Of a stretch of 64,000 bases of DNA, positions 39,905 to 49,992 are shown one piece after another. Positions within the stretch are counted from its first letter, which is position 1, and each line of letters opens with the position of its first letter. The position numbers and the translations under genes were made by a program. The DNA lies in assembly GCF_013391405.1 (NCBI RefSeq), contig NZ_JACBFD010000018.1:1-64000 (forward strand), read 5' to 3'. A model generated the notes under the pieces. It made no database searches and was not told where the DNA came from. It saw only the letters and a list, made by a program, of their open reading frames with translations. The stretch comes from Staphylococcus sp. GSSP0090 (lineage in GTDB: Bacteria; Bacillota; Bacilli; Staphylococcales; Staphylococcaceae).

Positions 39905-40385
39905 TATCAAAATACGCCTCCATTTCTCTTTCACTTAAAAATTTCTCTACACGTTCAGTAAATAATTTTCCTTCAAAATGATCAACCATATGTAAAATCA
40001 TTCTAGCGATATCATCATATGCAGTCATTTCAACTTCATTTCCTTTTTTATCATTACTCTTCACGACAATCATTTTACTTCTTTCCACTTCACCATAAAC
40101 ATTAGGTATGCTGATAGACCCTTCTAAATCAGTCACTTTTGTATCTGATTCACTTATAATTTGAGGATTAATTAATTGTAACAATCCATCCATTTCCATA
40201 TCGATTATCGCTACTTTTTGTGCAACACCAATCTGCGGTGCACATATCGCAGATGCTTCAAAATCATACATCGTGTCTTCTAAATCCAATAGTAACTGTT
40301 CTAAATTTTCATCAAATTTTGTCACATCCGGTATAGACTGATTAAGTATAGGGTGTTTGCTTGTTACAAGTTGCTTGATTGTCAT
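39897..40385 (-). CDS. Peptide deformylase-like protein lacking catalytic residues
   Basis: The 162-residue protein has the overall deformylase fold and the usual place before fmt, but its active-site motifs are broken. Motif 1 GxGLAAPQ reads ASAICAPQ. Motif 2 EGCLS reads EGSIS, so the metal-binding Cys is Ser90. Motif 3 HExxH reads HMVDH, with the catalytic Glu replaced by Met133. A similar inactive paralogue is known beside fmt in S. aureus, whose true Def is encoded elsewhere. It is probably not an active deformylase; a regulatory or binding role is possible. Codon use and length look normal, and the reading frame is intact. Confidence 0.9.
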   Translation of the reverse strand: MTIKQLVTSKHPILNQSIPDVTKFDENLEQLLLDLEDTMYDFEASAICAPQIGVAQKVAIIDMEMDGLLQLINPQIISESDTKVTDLEGSISIPNVYGEVERSKMIVVKSNDKKGNEVEMTAYDDIARMILHMVDHFEGKLFTERVEKFLSEREMEAYFDNE

Positions 40386-40528
40386 ATCGATTTCTCCTCT
40401 TAAAAATTCATCATATCATTATAACTTATTTTACTGGAAATTGCACCATCCGTTAATGAATACTTTACCGAATCAATATAGTGAAATACAATTTACATCT
40501 CCAATCACTCAAACATTATAAAATGTAA

Positions 40529-40588
40529 AAAGTGCAGTAATAGATATCACCTCATATTTAAATGAGCTTTTTATCTAAACTGCACTTT
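40529..40588. terminator. Long hairpin between the GNAT gene and the def-like gene
   Basis: Arms AAAGTGCAGT (40529) and ACTGCACTTT (40579) pair perfectly. An inner AGATA / TATCT pair and a CTCAT / ATGAG hairpin lie inside. It probably terminates the GNAT gene. The remaining gap shows nothing else. Confidence 0.6.
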
Positions 40589-40659
40589 AAAACTATTCTT
40601 TATCGCTTAAATCATTAGTTTCAAAACTTTACGATTTTTAACTTCTCGCTTATTTATCA

Positions 40660-41355
40660 TTAATTGGGTATCATTAATCGATTCACTTGATTACCAAGCT
40701 CATCAAAATTTTGTGGTGACAACCACTGCTCAAATTTAAGTTTATTCTGATGCCAATCTTTATCAATCATTGCTAGCCAATACGTATCACGATTACGATT
40801 TTTATACACTTTATGTTTTCTAAAAATGCCTTCAAACTTAAACCCTAATCTTTGGGCTGCCTTAATTGACGGCGCATTCAATGCATCGCATTTCCATTCA
40901 TATCTTCTATAATTTAATGTTTGAAATATATAATCTGCTAACAAAAATTGAACCTCTGTAGCTATACGTGTCTGTTTCATAACATTAGCATAGTGAATAT
41001 GTCCAACTTCAATTGAACCATTATAACGGTCAATTCTGAGTAAAGCTATGATACCTAACGCTGTAGAAGTTTTTTTATCAACAATAGCAAAAAAATATGG
41101 ATCAGTAGCATTAATTTTCTCATTTATATATGTCTCAAAGGATTGAAAGTCACGTGGTTGTTCATCAGGTAAATATGTCCAATTTGGTGCATCCGCTTCA
41201 GTAGAAAAATAATCATACAAATCTTTGATATGATTTTGTGCTAATTTTTCTAATCTGCAATATTGTCCTTCTAAAATTTGTGCATTAGGTAAAAATGCTT
41301 GTTTAAATTCAATCTTTGCATCACCTATAGGTTGCTTAAACTCATTATATCTCAT
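40660..41355 (-). CDS. GNAT-family N-acetyltransferase (RimJ/RimL-like)
   Basis: This 231-residue protein has the RimJ/RimL-type GNAT fold. The acetyl-CoA region is ALGIIALLRIDRYNGSIEVGHIHY ... TRIATEVQFLLADYIF, in two parts of the core sheet. NAPSIKAAQRLGFKFEGIFRKH is the typical C-terminal motif. The substrate, a protein N-terminus or a small molecule, cannot be told. It lies between priA and the def-like gene, which are adjacent in Bacillus and S. aureus, so it is an accessory insertion. The ribosome-binding site is weak (GGGCG). Confidence 0.8.
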   Translation of the reverse strand: MRYNEFKQPIGDAKIEFKQAFLPNAQILEGQYCRLEKLAQNHIKDLYDYFSTEADAPNWTYLPDEQPRDFQSFETYINEKINATDPYFFAIVDKKTSTALGIIALLRIDRYNGSIEVGHIHYANVMKQTRIATEVQFLLADYIFQTLNYRRYEWKCDALNAPSIKAAQRLGFKFEGIFRKHKVYKNRNRDTYWLAMIDKDWHQNKLKFEQWLSPQNFDELGNQVNRLMIPN

Positions 41356-41400
41356 ATAAACACGCCCTTGTTTGTTAAATAATAAAATATCATTACTATT

Positions 41401-41490
41401 TTAACGTAAATCTTCCGCAGTTGTATTAAAAAATTCGGCTAATATCTGCGCGTCATTTTGATTGAGTGTTAATTGTTGTTGTTCAAAAAA
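41401..41490 (-). pseudogene. Possible relic of a small DNA-binding protein (C-terminal end)
   Basis: The minus-strand frame ending TAA at 41401 reads LTLNQNDAQILAEFFNTTAEDLR. This looks like part of an XRE-type helix-turn-helix or another small regulator. There is no start codon, and an in-frame stop lies just upstream. It may be a decayed gene; chance cannot be excluded. Confidence 0.25.
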
Positions 41491-41516
41491 TTAGAACAAA
41501 CTATTTTATTGGCTAA

Positions 41517-41612
41517 TCATTTAGCTTGCAAAACAATTTGTTCTTTTCTTTGTTCTAATACATTTTTCACAAAATAGGCTGAGCATTGGACTGAGTCATA
41601 GACTATAATCAT
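41517..41612 (-). CDS. Short open frame directly after priA (31 codons, possibly a relic)
   Basis: An ATG one base after the priA stop opens a 31-residue frame, MIIVYDSVQCSAYFVKNVLE and a charged tail (QRKEQIVLQAK). It could be translated by coupling to priA. No family was recognised. It resembles the N-terminal beginning of a longer protein that has been lost. Confidence 0.25.
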   Translation of the reverse strand: MIIVYDSVQCSAYFVKNVLEQRKEQIVLQAK

Positions 41613-41613
41613 G

Positions 41614-44022
41614 CTACATCATCATCTGCGGTGCGATATCTATTTTTAATGATAATTTTTCTTTTAAATATTGATCATGATAGTAATCATCTAAATATTT
41701 TAATGCTTCATGCAATGCAGGTTCTCGCTTATATTTCACCAATATTTGAAAGCGATATTCATTATTGATTCTTGATAATGCCGCTGGAGATGGACCAAGT
41801 ACAAGCGCTTTGTCTGTTAAATGTTGCAATAATATTTTATGGATATGTTTGGACGCTTCCATAACCTTTTTCATATCTTTGTGTGCAATCGTGAAATTAA
41901 TTAGAAAGAAATACGGTGGGTATTTGCCGATTTTTCTGTAATTCATTTCTTTTTGGAAAAAGGCAGTGTAATCATTTTCTTGAACATCTTTAATGGCGTA
42001 ATGATCCGGATTGTATGTTTGTATAAGCACCTGACCTTCTTTTTCATGACGACCAGCTCGACCCGCAACTTGTGTTAACAGTTGGTACGTTCGTTCACTC
42101 GCTCTAAAGTCTGGCAAATTCAACATCGTATCAGCATTCAAAACACCTACTAATGTAATGTTAGGAAAGTCTAATCCTTTAGCAATCATTTGCGTCCCTA
42201 GCAAGATATCTCCTTTTCCTGAACCGAAATCATTTAATAACTTTTCATGTGCACCTTTTCTAGAAGTCGTATCTACATCCATTCGTATAATACGGGCTTC
42301 TTGAAATGCTTCTTGTAAAAGCTCTTCAACGCGTTGTGTGCCAGTACCCATTTGTCTAATGTGCTCACTTTCACAATTCGGACAAAGATTAGGTGGTGTT
42401 TCTTGGTGCCCACAGTAATGGCATTTTAATTGATCTGTAGACTTGTGATAAGTCAATGAAATATCACAATTTGGGCACTGAGGTACGTGGCCACAATCTC
42501 TACACAACATAAATGAGGCATAGCCTCGTCTATTTAAAAAGAGGACAATTTGTTCTTGATTGTCTAGCCGTTGTTGTATTGCATCTCTTAATTGGTTAGA
42601 GAACATAGAGCGATTCCCAGAATTCAGTTCTTCTCTCATATCTACAATTTCCACTTCAGGTAAGGCTAGTTGATTGACTCTCTTAGGTAACGATAGTAAC
42701 TCATATACACCCTTTTCTGCTCGGGCATATGATTCTAAACTCGGTGTCGCACTACCTAATATTAAGGGACATTGATGGTATTGACTACGCCATTGTGCAA
42801 TGTCTCTTGCATGATATCTAGGATAATCTTCTTGTTTATACGAAGATTCATGTTCTTCATCTATAATAATCATGCCTAAATTCTTAAACGGCGCAAAGAC
42901 ACTTGAACGTGCACCTACACTCACACGTGCTTTACCGTCTCTAATCTTTTGCCATTCATCATAACGTTCGCCTTTGGATAGTCCAGAATGTAACACAGCC
43001 ACTTCATCACCAAATCTACGTTTAAACCTTAAGACCATTTGTGGGGTTAACGCAATTTCTGGTACTAACATCATTGCTTCTCTATCCAAATTCAGTACTT
43101 GTTCAATCGTTTGCAAATACACTTCTGTTTTACCTGATCCCGTCACACCATGTAATAAATAGGTACGTTGTTCATGTGCATCTATCTTTTCTGATATGGC
43201 TTCGAATGCACGCTGTTGATCCACAGTAAGTTGTTGTTTTGCATCTTGTTCAAAAACGCGTGTTTCAAATGGATCACGTTCTACCACTGCATCATATTTT
43301 TCAATAAATCCTTTGCGAACCAATGTATCTACACTAGATTTTGAAAAGCCCATTTCTTCCAAGTCTTTGAGTAAAACAGTACGATGTTGTTCGTCCATTA
43401 AAAAAGCATACAGTTCATATTGCTTTTTAGATTTTTCTAATGAACCTAATACACTATCATAGTTAAATCCTTCAACAATACACACAGCACGTTGCTTTTT
43501 CTTTGTTACGTTTTGTGATAGTAACGTAACTTCAGATATGATACCTTGCTTTAATAATGGTGCAATTTGTGTTAAATCGTCGTTATGCTGTGCTTCTTTA
43601 TATGCATAGTGTCCTGACGCATCAAATTTACTAGCTAAATTTTCAGGCATTGCATCCGTATCTTCAATAGAAAAGACTTTGGTATATTTTGCTTTAATTG
43701 CACTTGGTAGCATCACTTCAAGCATTGAAATACGTTTCGTAACGAAGTAATTATTATACCATTCTGTTAATTGAATTAATTCTTCAGTTAATTCTGGTTT
43801 GATATCTTGAATTTCTTTAATTTCTTTTAATTTTTTTATATCTATCTTGCCATCAGGTTCATCTGTTATCTGCATAACATAACCTTGAATGGTTCTTGGT
43901 CCAAACGGAACAATGACACGCATACCTATTTGAATCATTGATTGCAACCTTATAGGAATTATATAATCAAATGTAAAATCAACACTCTTAGAAGGTATAT
44001 CAACAATTACTTTTGCTATCAT
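41614..44022 (-). CDS. priA: Primosomal replication restart helicase PriA
   Basis: PriA binds abandoned forks and reloads the replicative helicase. The 802-residue protein has the N-terminal 3'-DNA-binding region (FDYIIPI, VPFGPRTIQGYV), Walker A GVTGSGKTEVY and DEEH. Two zinc-binding clusters sit between helicase motifs: CRDCGHVPQCPNCD and CHYCGHQETPPNLCPNC. GTQMIAKGLDFPN and TQVAGRAGRHEKEG follow. It starts one base after the coaBC stop. Confidence 0.97.
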   Translation of the reverse strand: MIAKVIVDIPSKSVDFTFDYIIPIRLQSMIQIGMRVIVPFGPRTIQGYVMQITDEPDGKIDIKKLKEIKEIQDIKPELTEELIQLTEWYNNYFVTKRISMLEVMLPSAIKAKYTKVFSIEDTDAMPENLASKFDASGHYAYKEAQHNDDLTQIAPLLKQGIISEVTLLSQNVTKKKQRAVCIVEGFNYDSVLGSLEKSKKQYELYAFLMDEQHRTVLLKDLEEMGFSKSSVDTLVRKGFIEKYDAVVERDPFETRVFEQDAKQQLTVDQQRAFEAISEKIDAHEQRTYLLHGVTGSGKTEVYLQTIEQVLNLDREAMMLVPEIALTPQMVLRFKRRFGDEVAVLHSGLSKGERYDEWQKIRDGKARVSVGARSSVFAPFKNLGMIIIDEEHESSYKQEDYPRYHARDIAQWRSQYHQCPLILGSATPSLESYARAEKGVYELLSLPKRVNQLALPEVEIVDMREELNSGNRSMFSNQLRDAIQQRLDNQEQIVLFLNRRGYASFMLCRDCGHVPQCPNCDISLTYHKSTDQLKCHYCGHQETPPNLCPNCESEHIRQMGTGTQRVEELLQEAFQEARIIRMDVDTTSRKGAHEKLLNDFGSGKGDILLGTQMIAKGLDFPNITLVGVLNADTMLNLPDFRASERTYQLLTQVAGRAGRHEKEGQVLIQTYNPDHYAIKDVQENDYTAFFQKEMNYRKIGKYPPYFFLINFTIAHKDMKKVMEASKHIHKILLQHLTDKALVLGPSPAALSRINNEYRFQILVKYKREPALHEALKYLDDYYHDQYLKEKLSLKIDIAPQMMM

Positions 44023-44023
44023 T

Positions 44024-45232
44024 TTATTGCCACCTTGTTTCTAAACTATTCAATATATGCTCCGCTAATTCGACTTTTTTATGCTTACCTAATGGCATAG
44101 CGTCTCCATTTTTATAGTACATTGTATAATCATTGTCATCGGAACTAAAACCAATTGAGCGATCTCCCACGTTATTGGCAATAATCACATCTGCATTTTT
44201 ATTATGCAGTTTCTTTTGTGCATAAGCTTCAATATTTTGTGTTTCTGCTGCAAAGCCCACCAAGTATTGTGATGCTTTATGTTCACCTAGATATTTCAAA
44301 ATGTCTGGTGTACGTTTAAATTCAACAGATAACGTACCATCTTGTTTTTTCAATTTATGGTCCAACATATTTACTGGCGCATAATCTGATACCGCAGCGG
44401 CTTTAAAAATAATATCTTGTTTCTCAAAAAGACTTTTAACTGCTTCGAACATTTCCTCTGCACTTTGTACATTGACTACATCAACATGATTCGGTGGCGT
44501 TAAATGCGTCGGTCCTGAAACTAAAGTTACTTCTGCACCTCGTTTTGCTAAAGATTCTGCAAGTGCATAACCTATCTTGCCTGAAGATCGATTAGATAAA
44601 AAACGCACTGGATCTAATTCTTCTACGGTAGGTCCAGCTGTCACTAGTACACGTTTATGATGAAAGCTGCTTGATGCTGGTACAGCTTTTTGTTTTATGT
44701 CATCAAAGTATTGATCCATACGCGCTACAATTTGTAAAGGTTCTTCCATACGGCCCTTCGCTACATAGCCGCACGCTAAAAAGCCTTCCCCTGGTTCTAA
44801 AAAATAGTAACCATCTGAACTTAAAATTGCTAAATTATGTTGTGTTCTCTTATTTTCATACATGTGCACGTTCATTGCCGGTGCAATAAATTTAGGTGTT
44901 TCGGTTGCTAACAATGTTGACGTAACCATATCATCTGCAATCCCATTCGCTAATTTAGCAATTGTATTTGCAGTTGCTGGCGCTACGATAATTGCATCTG
45001 CCCAATCACCTAGTGCAACATGCTGAATCTCTTGGGGATTTTGTTCTATAAAAGTACTCGTATAAACCGGATTTCTTCCAATAGCTTGGAATGCTAATGG
45101 GGTAACAAATTCTTGAGCATGATCAGTAAGCATGACTCTGACATCATATCCGGCTTGTGTCAATTTACTTGTTAAATCAATTGCTTTATATGCAGCTATG
45201 CCACCAGTAACAGCAAGTAATATTCGTCTCAT
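44024..45232 (-). CDS. coaBC: Bifunctional phosphopantothenoylcysteine decarboxylase/synthetase CoaBC
   Basis: CoaBC carries out two steps of coenzyme A synthesis. The 402-residue protein has an N-terminal flavoprotein CoaC domain (LLAVTGGIAAYKAID; the PAMNVHMYENK motif; the ACGYVAKGRMEEP substrate clamp). From about residue 190 the CoaB domain follows (HHKRVLVTAGPTVEELDPVRFLSNRSSGKIG). ATG 45232 is used; a TTG-started extension reaches 45253 but overlaps the Shine-Dalgarno AAGGAG. Confidence 0.95.
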   Translation of the reverse strand: MRRILLAVTGGIAAYKAIDLTSKLTQAGYDVRVMLTDHAQEFVTPLAFQAIGRNPVYTSTFIEQNPQEIQHVALGDWADAIIVAPATANTIAKLANGIADDMVTSTLLATETPKFIAPAMNVHMYENKRTQHNLAILSSDGYYFLEPGEGFLACGYVAKGRMEEPLQIVARMDQYFDDIKQKAVPASSSFHHKRVLVTAGPTVEELDPVRFLSNRSSGKIGYALAESLAKRGAEVTLVSGPTHLTPPNHVDVVNVQSAEEMFEAVKSLFEKQDIIFKAAAVSDYAPVNMLDHKLKKQDGTLSVEFKRTPDILKYLGEHKASQYLVGFAAETQNIEAYAQKKLHNKNADVIIANNVGDRSIGFSSDDNDYTMYYKNGDAMPLGKHKKVELAEHILNSLETRWQ

Positions 45233-45375
45233 GATATAGTAATTCTCCTTCAATTGAATTAGATAGGACGTGGAATACGTCTTTATAATTGAAAATCAAA
45301 ATGTAATTGCATAGTGATTTAATTAATTTTACGATTACTCTTTATTATACACAAAATGATTGCTAAATAAAAAAA

Positions 45376-45401
45376 GCACACCTTGCGACCGCATGGTGTG
45401 C
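45376..45401 (-). terminator. Terminator after gmk-rpoZ
   Basis: Minus-strand stem GCACACC / GGTGTGC followed by TTTTTTTATT, about 70 bp past the rpoZ stop and before coaBC. Confidence 0.8.
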
Positions 45402-45468
45402 ACTTGAAAGATATTTTATTTAATATCGCATAGATGACTATATGAAATTCAATATCTATACTACTTTA

Positions 45469-45680
45469 TTAATACGTTTTTAAGAATAGTTCGTCTGGAA
45501 AAACTTCACCGTCTGCAATTTCTTCTAAAGCTTTACCTACAGGTTTTTCTGAAATGTATTTTGTTAACAATGCACTTTCAGTTTTCTCATCTATTTCACG
45601 CGCACGTTTTGCAGCTGTAGTTGCAATTAAATATTTTGAATTAATTTTTGATGTTAATTGGTTTAATGGTGGTTGTAACA

Positions 45681-45681
<1 letters not shown>
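45469..45681 (-). CDS. rpoZ: RNA polymerase omega subunit
   Basis: The 70-residue omega subunit helps fold beta-prime. It shows LTSKINSKYLIATTAAKRAREID and the KPVGKALEEIADG motif. It shares one base with the gmk stop (TAATG), and follows gmk as in most Firmicutes. Confidence 0.96.
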
Positions 45682-46307
<626 letters not shown>

Positions 46308-46463
46308 TTACTACCTCTCTAAACTATTCTTCTATTATTAAACTATGATACCACAATTTTCATTTAGTTGTATAGCGTCCTATAGCACAAACTTTGCTCA
46401 TGACCATTTCTTTATGCCATGTTACAATATGATGAATGACTAAAAATAAGGTGGCTGATAGTA

Positions 46464-48161
46464 ATGGCATATGATGGTTTATTTACAAGAAAAATGGTGG
46501 AATCGCTACAATTTCTTGTAGACGGAAGAATCCATAAAATAAATCAACCAGAAAACGACACGCTTCTCGTCGTTATCCGACAAAACCGAAAAAATCATCA
46601 GCTTCTACTTTCTATTCATCCTAGCTTTGCTAGAATGCATTTAACAAATAAAAAATATGATAATCCATTTGATCCGCCCATGTTTGCACGCGTTTTCCGT
46701 AAACATATAGAAGGTGGCATCGTTAAAGCAGTAAGACAAATAGGGAATGATAGACGTGTAGAAATTGATGTTCAAAGCAAAGATGAAATTGGAGATACCA
46801 TTTATAGAACTGTGATTTTAGAAATCATGGGTAAACATAGTAACTTAATATTAGTGGATGATCAGCGTAAAATCATTGAAGGTTTTAAGCATTTAACGCC
46901 AAATACAAATCAATATCGTACTGTAATGCCAGGATTTCAATATGAAACACCGCCTACTCAAAATAAAATGAATCCTTTTGAAATCACCGGTAATGAAGTC
47001 ATACAATATATCGATTTCAATAAAGGCAAAATTGCACGTCAACTTCTTGATCATTTCGAAGGCTTTAGTCCATTAATTACAAATGAAATTGTGAATCGCA
47101 AACGATTTATGACAAATGATACCTTGCCAGAAGCATTTGATGAAGTCATAAATGAAATTAATGATACCCCTACACCTGTTTTTCATAAAAATCACGAAAC
47201 GGGTAAAGAAGATTTTTACTTTATGAAATTAAATCAATTTTATGATGACGTGACAGAATATGATTCATTACATGATCTATTAGACCGTTATTATGATGCA
47301 CGTGGCGAGCGAGAACGTGTAAAACAACGCGCAAATGATTTAGTAAAATTTGTGCAACAGCAATTGCATAAGTACCAAAATAAATTAAATAAATTAATAG
47401 ATGAACAAGAAGGTACAAAAGAAAAAGAATTACAACAATTGTATGGTGAACTCATTACCGCTAATATTTATCGTATTAAACAAGGAGACAAAACGGTTAC
47501 CGCTTTAAATTATTATACTGGTGAAGAAGTCACTATACCACTTAATCCTACAAAAGCACCTGCAGTGAATGCACAGAATTATTACAAACAGTATAATAAA
47601 TTAAAAACAAGAGAACACGAATTGCATCATCAAATCAATTTAACCAAAGAAAATATTAATTATTTTGAAAGTATAGAACAGCAGCTTGCGCATATTTCAG
47701 TCAATGACATTGATGACATTCGTGACGAACTAGCTGAACAAGGCTATATGAAACAACGCAAACAAAGCAAGAAGAAAAAGAAACAAAAGATGCAGTTACA
47801 AGAATACGTATCTTCAGATGGCGATACCATCATGGTTGGTAAAAACAATAAGCAAAATGATTATTTAACAAATAAATTAGCTAAGAAGCATCAACTTTGG
47901 TTCCATACGAAAGATATTCCAGGTTCTCATGTTGTCATATTAAGTAATGAACCGAGTGAAGAAACGATTAAAGAAGCGGCCATGTTATCTGGTTACTTCT
48001 CAAAAGCTGGGAGCTCAGCTCAAATTCCAGTAGATTTCACTGAAATTAAACATGTGCACAAGCCTTCAGGTGCAAAACCAGGTTTTGTTACGTATGATAA
48101 TCAAAAAACACTTTATGCAACACCCGATTATGATCACATTCAAAAAATGAAAGTAAAGTAA
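46464..48161 (+). CDS. rqcH: Ribosome-associated quality control protein RqcH (NFACT / Rqc2 homolog)
   Basis: RqcH binds obstructed 50S subunits and adds C-terminal alanine tails to stalled chains; in older literature it is a fibronectin-binding protein (FbpA-like). The 565-residue protein has the NFACT-N domain (MAYDGLFTRKMVESLQ), helix-hairpin-helix and coiled-coil regions (residues about 280-430) and a C-terminal NFACT-R domain (WFHTKDIPGSHVVI). A Lys/Gln-rich linker near residues 430-450 joins them. It is on the plus strand, divergent from gmk, with AAGGTGG upstream. Confidence 0.93.
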   Translation: MAYDGLFTRKMVESLQFLVDGRIHKINQPENDTLLVVIRQNRKNHQLLLSIHPSFARMHLTNKKYDNPFDPPMFARVFRKHIEGGIVKAVRQIGNDRRVEIDVQSKDEIGDTIYRTVILEIMGKHSNLILVDDQRKIIEGFKHLTPNTNQYRTVMPGFQYETPPTQNKMNPFEITGNEVIQYIDFNKGKIARQLLDHFEGFSPLITNEIVNRKRFMTNDTLPEAFDEVINEINDTPTPVFHKNHETGKEDFYFMKLNQFYDDVTEYDSLHDLLDRYYDARGERERVKQRANDLVKFVQQQLHKYQNKLNKLIDEQEGTKEKELQQLYGELITANIYRIKQGDKTVTALNYYTGEEVTIPLNPTKAPAVNAQNYYKQYNKLKTREHELHHQINLTKENINYFESIEQQLAHISVNDIDDIRDELAEQGYMKQRKQSKKKKKQKMQLQEYVSSDGDTIMVGKNNKQNDYLTNKLAKKHQLWFHTKDIPGSHVVILSNEPSEETIKEAAMLSGYFSKAGSSAQIPVDFTEIKHVHKPSGAKPGFVTYDNQKTLYATPDYDHIQKMKVK

Positions 48162-48200
48162 ATACCATATCAATTAATCGTTGAATCCTATAACAAACGA

Positions 48201-48250
48201 AAGCGGTCCTATGAAATCAACATTTCTAAAATGATTTCATAGGACCGCTT
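48201..48250. terminator. Bidirectional terminator between rqcH and the VOC gene
   Basis: Arms AAGCGGTCCTATGAAATCA (48201) and TGATTTCATAGGACCGCTT (48232) are perfectly complementary over 19 bp. The two genes converge on it. Confidence 0.85.
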
Positions 48251-48262
48251 CTATATGAATAA

Positions 48263-48670
48263 TTAATTTTTTTCAGGTAATGCTAATTGGAAATTAACAC
48301 CAAATTTATCTTGTATCCATGCAAACTCTCTAAATGGTGGCATTTCTGTCTTCGGCATTAAAATAGCTCCGCCACTTTTCAGTTTACTAAATAACCTTTC
48401 CATTTCCATCGCACTATCGACAGTCACATATAGCGACATTGCAGGGTTCATCTCAATATCTACGCCATTCATATTATCAATTGCCATAAACACTTGATCT
48501 TTCAACCTAAAAATAGCATGCTGAACCGCACCTGTTGGTTCTTCATCGCTTTCACTATATCTTACTAAAGCTAATATTTCAGCATCCTCAAATGTATTGA
48601 CATATAGATTAATTGCTTCTTCTGCGTTGCCATTAAACATCAAAAACGTTGTTATCTTAGGTATTGCCAT
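48263..48670 (-). CDS. PhnB-like VOC family protein
   Basis: The 135-residue protein has the vicinal-oxygen-chelate fold of the PhnB/YjdN (COG2764/COG3865) type, with the family signatures ITTFLMFNGNAEEAINLYVNTF, the DNMNGVDIEMNPAMSLYV middle part and AWIQDKFGVNFQLALP at the end. Known members include glyoxalase-like and resistance proteins, but no substrate can be named here. ATG 48670 has AGGAGGT six bases before it, so the longer frame from 48697 is not used. It is a single-gene unit. Confidence 0.85.
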   Translation of the reverse strand: MAIPKITTFLMFNGNAEEAINLYVNTFEDAEILALVRYSESDEEPTGAVQHAIFRLKDQVFMAIDNMNGVDIEMNPAMSLYVTVDSAMEMERLFSKLKSGGAILMPKTEMPPFREFAWIQDKFGVNFQLALPEKN

Positions 48671-48761
48671 GATTCTACCTCCTAAACCTTTATACACTTT
48701 AGAATAAAGGATATACGATCAAAAATCGAATTTCAGTATTCTTGCTTGTATTTAACTTAAT

Positions 48762-49616
48762 TTAAGATAAATTAATAAAGCCACTGCCAAGTACGTCACG
48801 TACATCATGAATGACTAAAAAGGCATTTTCATCTTCTTCATTTACTAATTTTTTGACTCTAGTAACTTGTGATTGTGGCACAACAACATATAACATACTT
48901 GTTTCATGTTTAGCATAGCCACCTTTACCATTCAGTATCGTAGAGCCTCTACCTGTAAAGCTATTGATTTTATCACTAATCGTTTCATTTTTACTAGAAA
49001 TGACAGTGACTGCCTTCTTAGGATTAAAACCTTCAATTATAAATGAGGTTGCACGTTCGGTAATAAAAATCATTATAATAGTAAATAACACGTTCGTGAG
49101 TGGCAATACAAATAAAAATGACAGTACGACTAAACCGTCTAATACAAAAATTCCCTGTGCTGTTTTAATATCAAAATACTTATTAAGCATTTTGGCAATA
49201 ACAGATGTACCCCCTATGACACCACCTGATGCAATCACTAAACCAATGCCGACACCAACTAGTACACCACCAAACGTTGCATTAATGACAAAATTATCTA
49301 CGCCAGTCTGCCAATGCTCAGTTAAATCTAAAAATATAGAAATAGAAGTATTGGCGACCAAAGTATATATAGCTGTCTTCGTACTTAAAAATTTCCATCC
49401 AACAATAATTACAACTGTATTAATAATTAAAGACGTAAGCGCTGGCGACCAACCAAATGCATATTTAAGCGCTAATGACATACCAACTGTACCACCGTCA
49501 CCTAAATTTGAGCCTAGAATAAAGCAATTGACTGCAATCGCACTTATAAAAGAGCCAATAAGACATATGATCATATCTTTTGTATGATTTTTAATTAATG
49601 CTTGAATTTTTTTCAT
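48762..49616 (-). CDS. YitT-family membrane protein (DUF161 + DUF2179)
   Basis: The 284-residue protein has about five or six membrane helices (residues about 15-200) with the YitT motifs LGSNLGDGGTVGMSLALKY and SGGVIGGTSVIAKMLNKYF. A soluble DUF2179 domain follows (about residues 205-284; GRGSTILNGKGGYAKHETSMLY). The function of the family is unsettled; transport is suspected. Its upstream region is shared with a divergent 27-residue peptide gene. No Shine-Dalgarno other than GGGGGG is visible. Confidence 0.85.
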   Translation of the reverse strand: MKKIQALIKNHTKDMIICLIGSFISAIAVNCFILGSNLGDGGTVGMSLALKYAFGWSPALTSLIINTVVIIVGWKFLSTKTAIYTLVANTSISIFLDLTEHWQTGVDNFVINATFGGVLVGVGIGLVIASGGVIGGTSVIAKMLNKYFDIKTAQGIFVLDGLVVLSFLFVLPLTNVLFTIIMIFITERATSFIIEGFNPKKAVTVISSKNETISDKINSFTGRGSTILNGKGGYAKHETSMLYVVVPQSQVTRVKKLVNEEDENAFLVIHDVRDVLGSGFINLS

Positions 49617-49773
49617 ACCAGTCCCCCCTCACTAAAAAGTATCAAACCTTTAATAGCAATGCTTTATGATTTACTTTAAAATAAGTATATAGATTTTGAT
49701 GACATCATATACTTTTGATTTGATATTTTAATTAATAAACTAAGCATATCACATGAATATACTTAGTAACTGT

Positions 49774-49828
49774 TATACTTTATTTAATCACTTTTTCTTT
49801 TACCATTTTAACTTCTACCGTTAAAATG
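49774..49828 (+). promoter_or_regulatory. Extended -10 promoter and leader hairpin of the 27-aa peptide gene
   Basis: TGTTATACT (extended -10, TATACT at 49774-49779) predicts a start near 49786. The leader contains a perfect 9-bp hairpin CATTTTAAC / GTTAAAATG (49804-49828), 15 bases before the GGAGG. Confidence 0.55.
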
Positions 49829-49856
49829 AAACTAAATTACATTGGAGGTCATTTTC

Positions 49857-49940
49857 ATGTCTTTTTATATTATTCCTTTACTTATTGCAGCCCTTGTAAT
49901 ACTTGTAGGCTACATCATTATTAAAATAATGATACGTTAA
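49857..49940 (+). CDS. 27-residue single-span membrane peptide (hypothetical)
   Basis: The peptide starts MSFYIIPLLIAALVILVGYI and ends IIKIMIR. It is almost entirely a membrane helix with a positively charged C-terminus. The ribosome-binding site GGAGG (49844-49848) is eight bases before the ATG. An extended -10 promoter, a 9-bp leader hairpin and an intrinsic terminator (49993-50016) define a transcript of about 235 nt. The size, hydrophobicity and hairpin leader resemble type I toxin peptides or small membrane regulators, but no known toxin family was recognised and no antitoxin RNA was found. It lies between yitT (divergent) and the pyr operon. Confidence 0.65.
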   Translation: MSFYIIPLLIAALVILVGYIIIKIMIR

Positions 49941-49992
49941 AATAACATTCTACAAATATATAACCGTACTAACGTATATATGTTTGAAGGGC

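Noticed and set aside
48964-49587. 207-codon open frame on the plus strand
   Set aside because: It lies wholly antisense to the yitT-family gene, lacks a ribosome-binding site and reads as a low-complexity mirror of that membrane protein.
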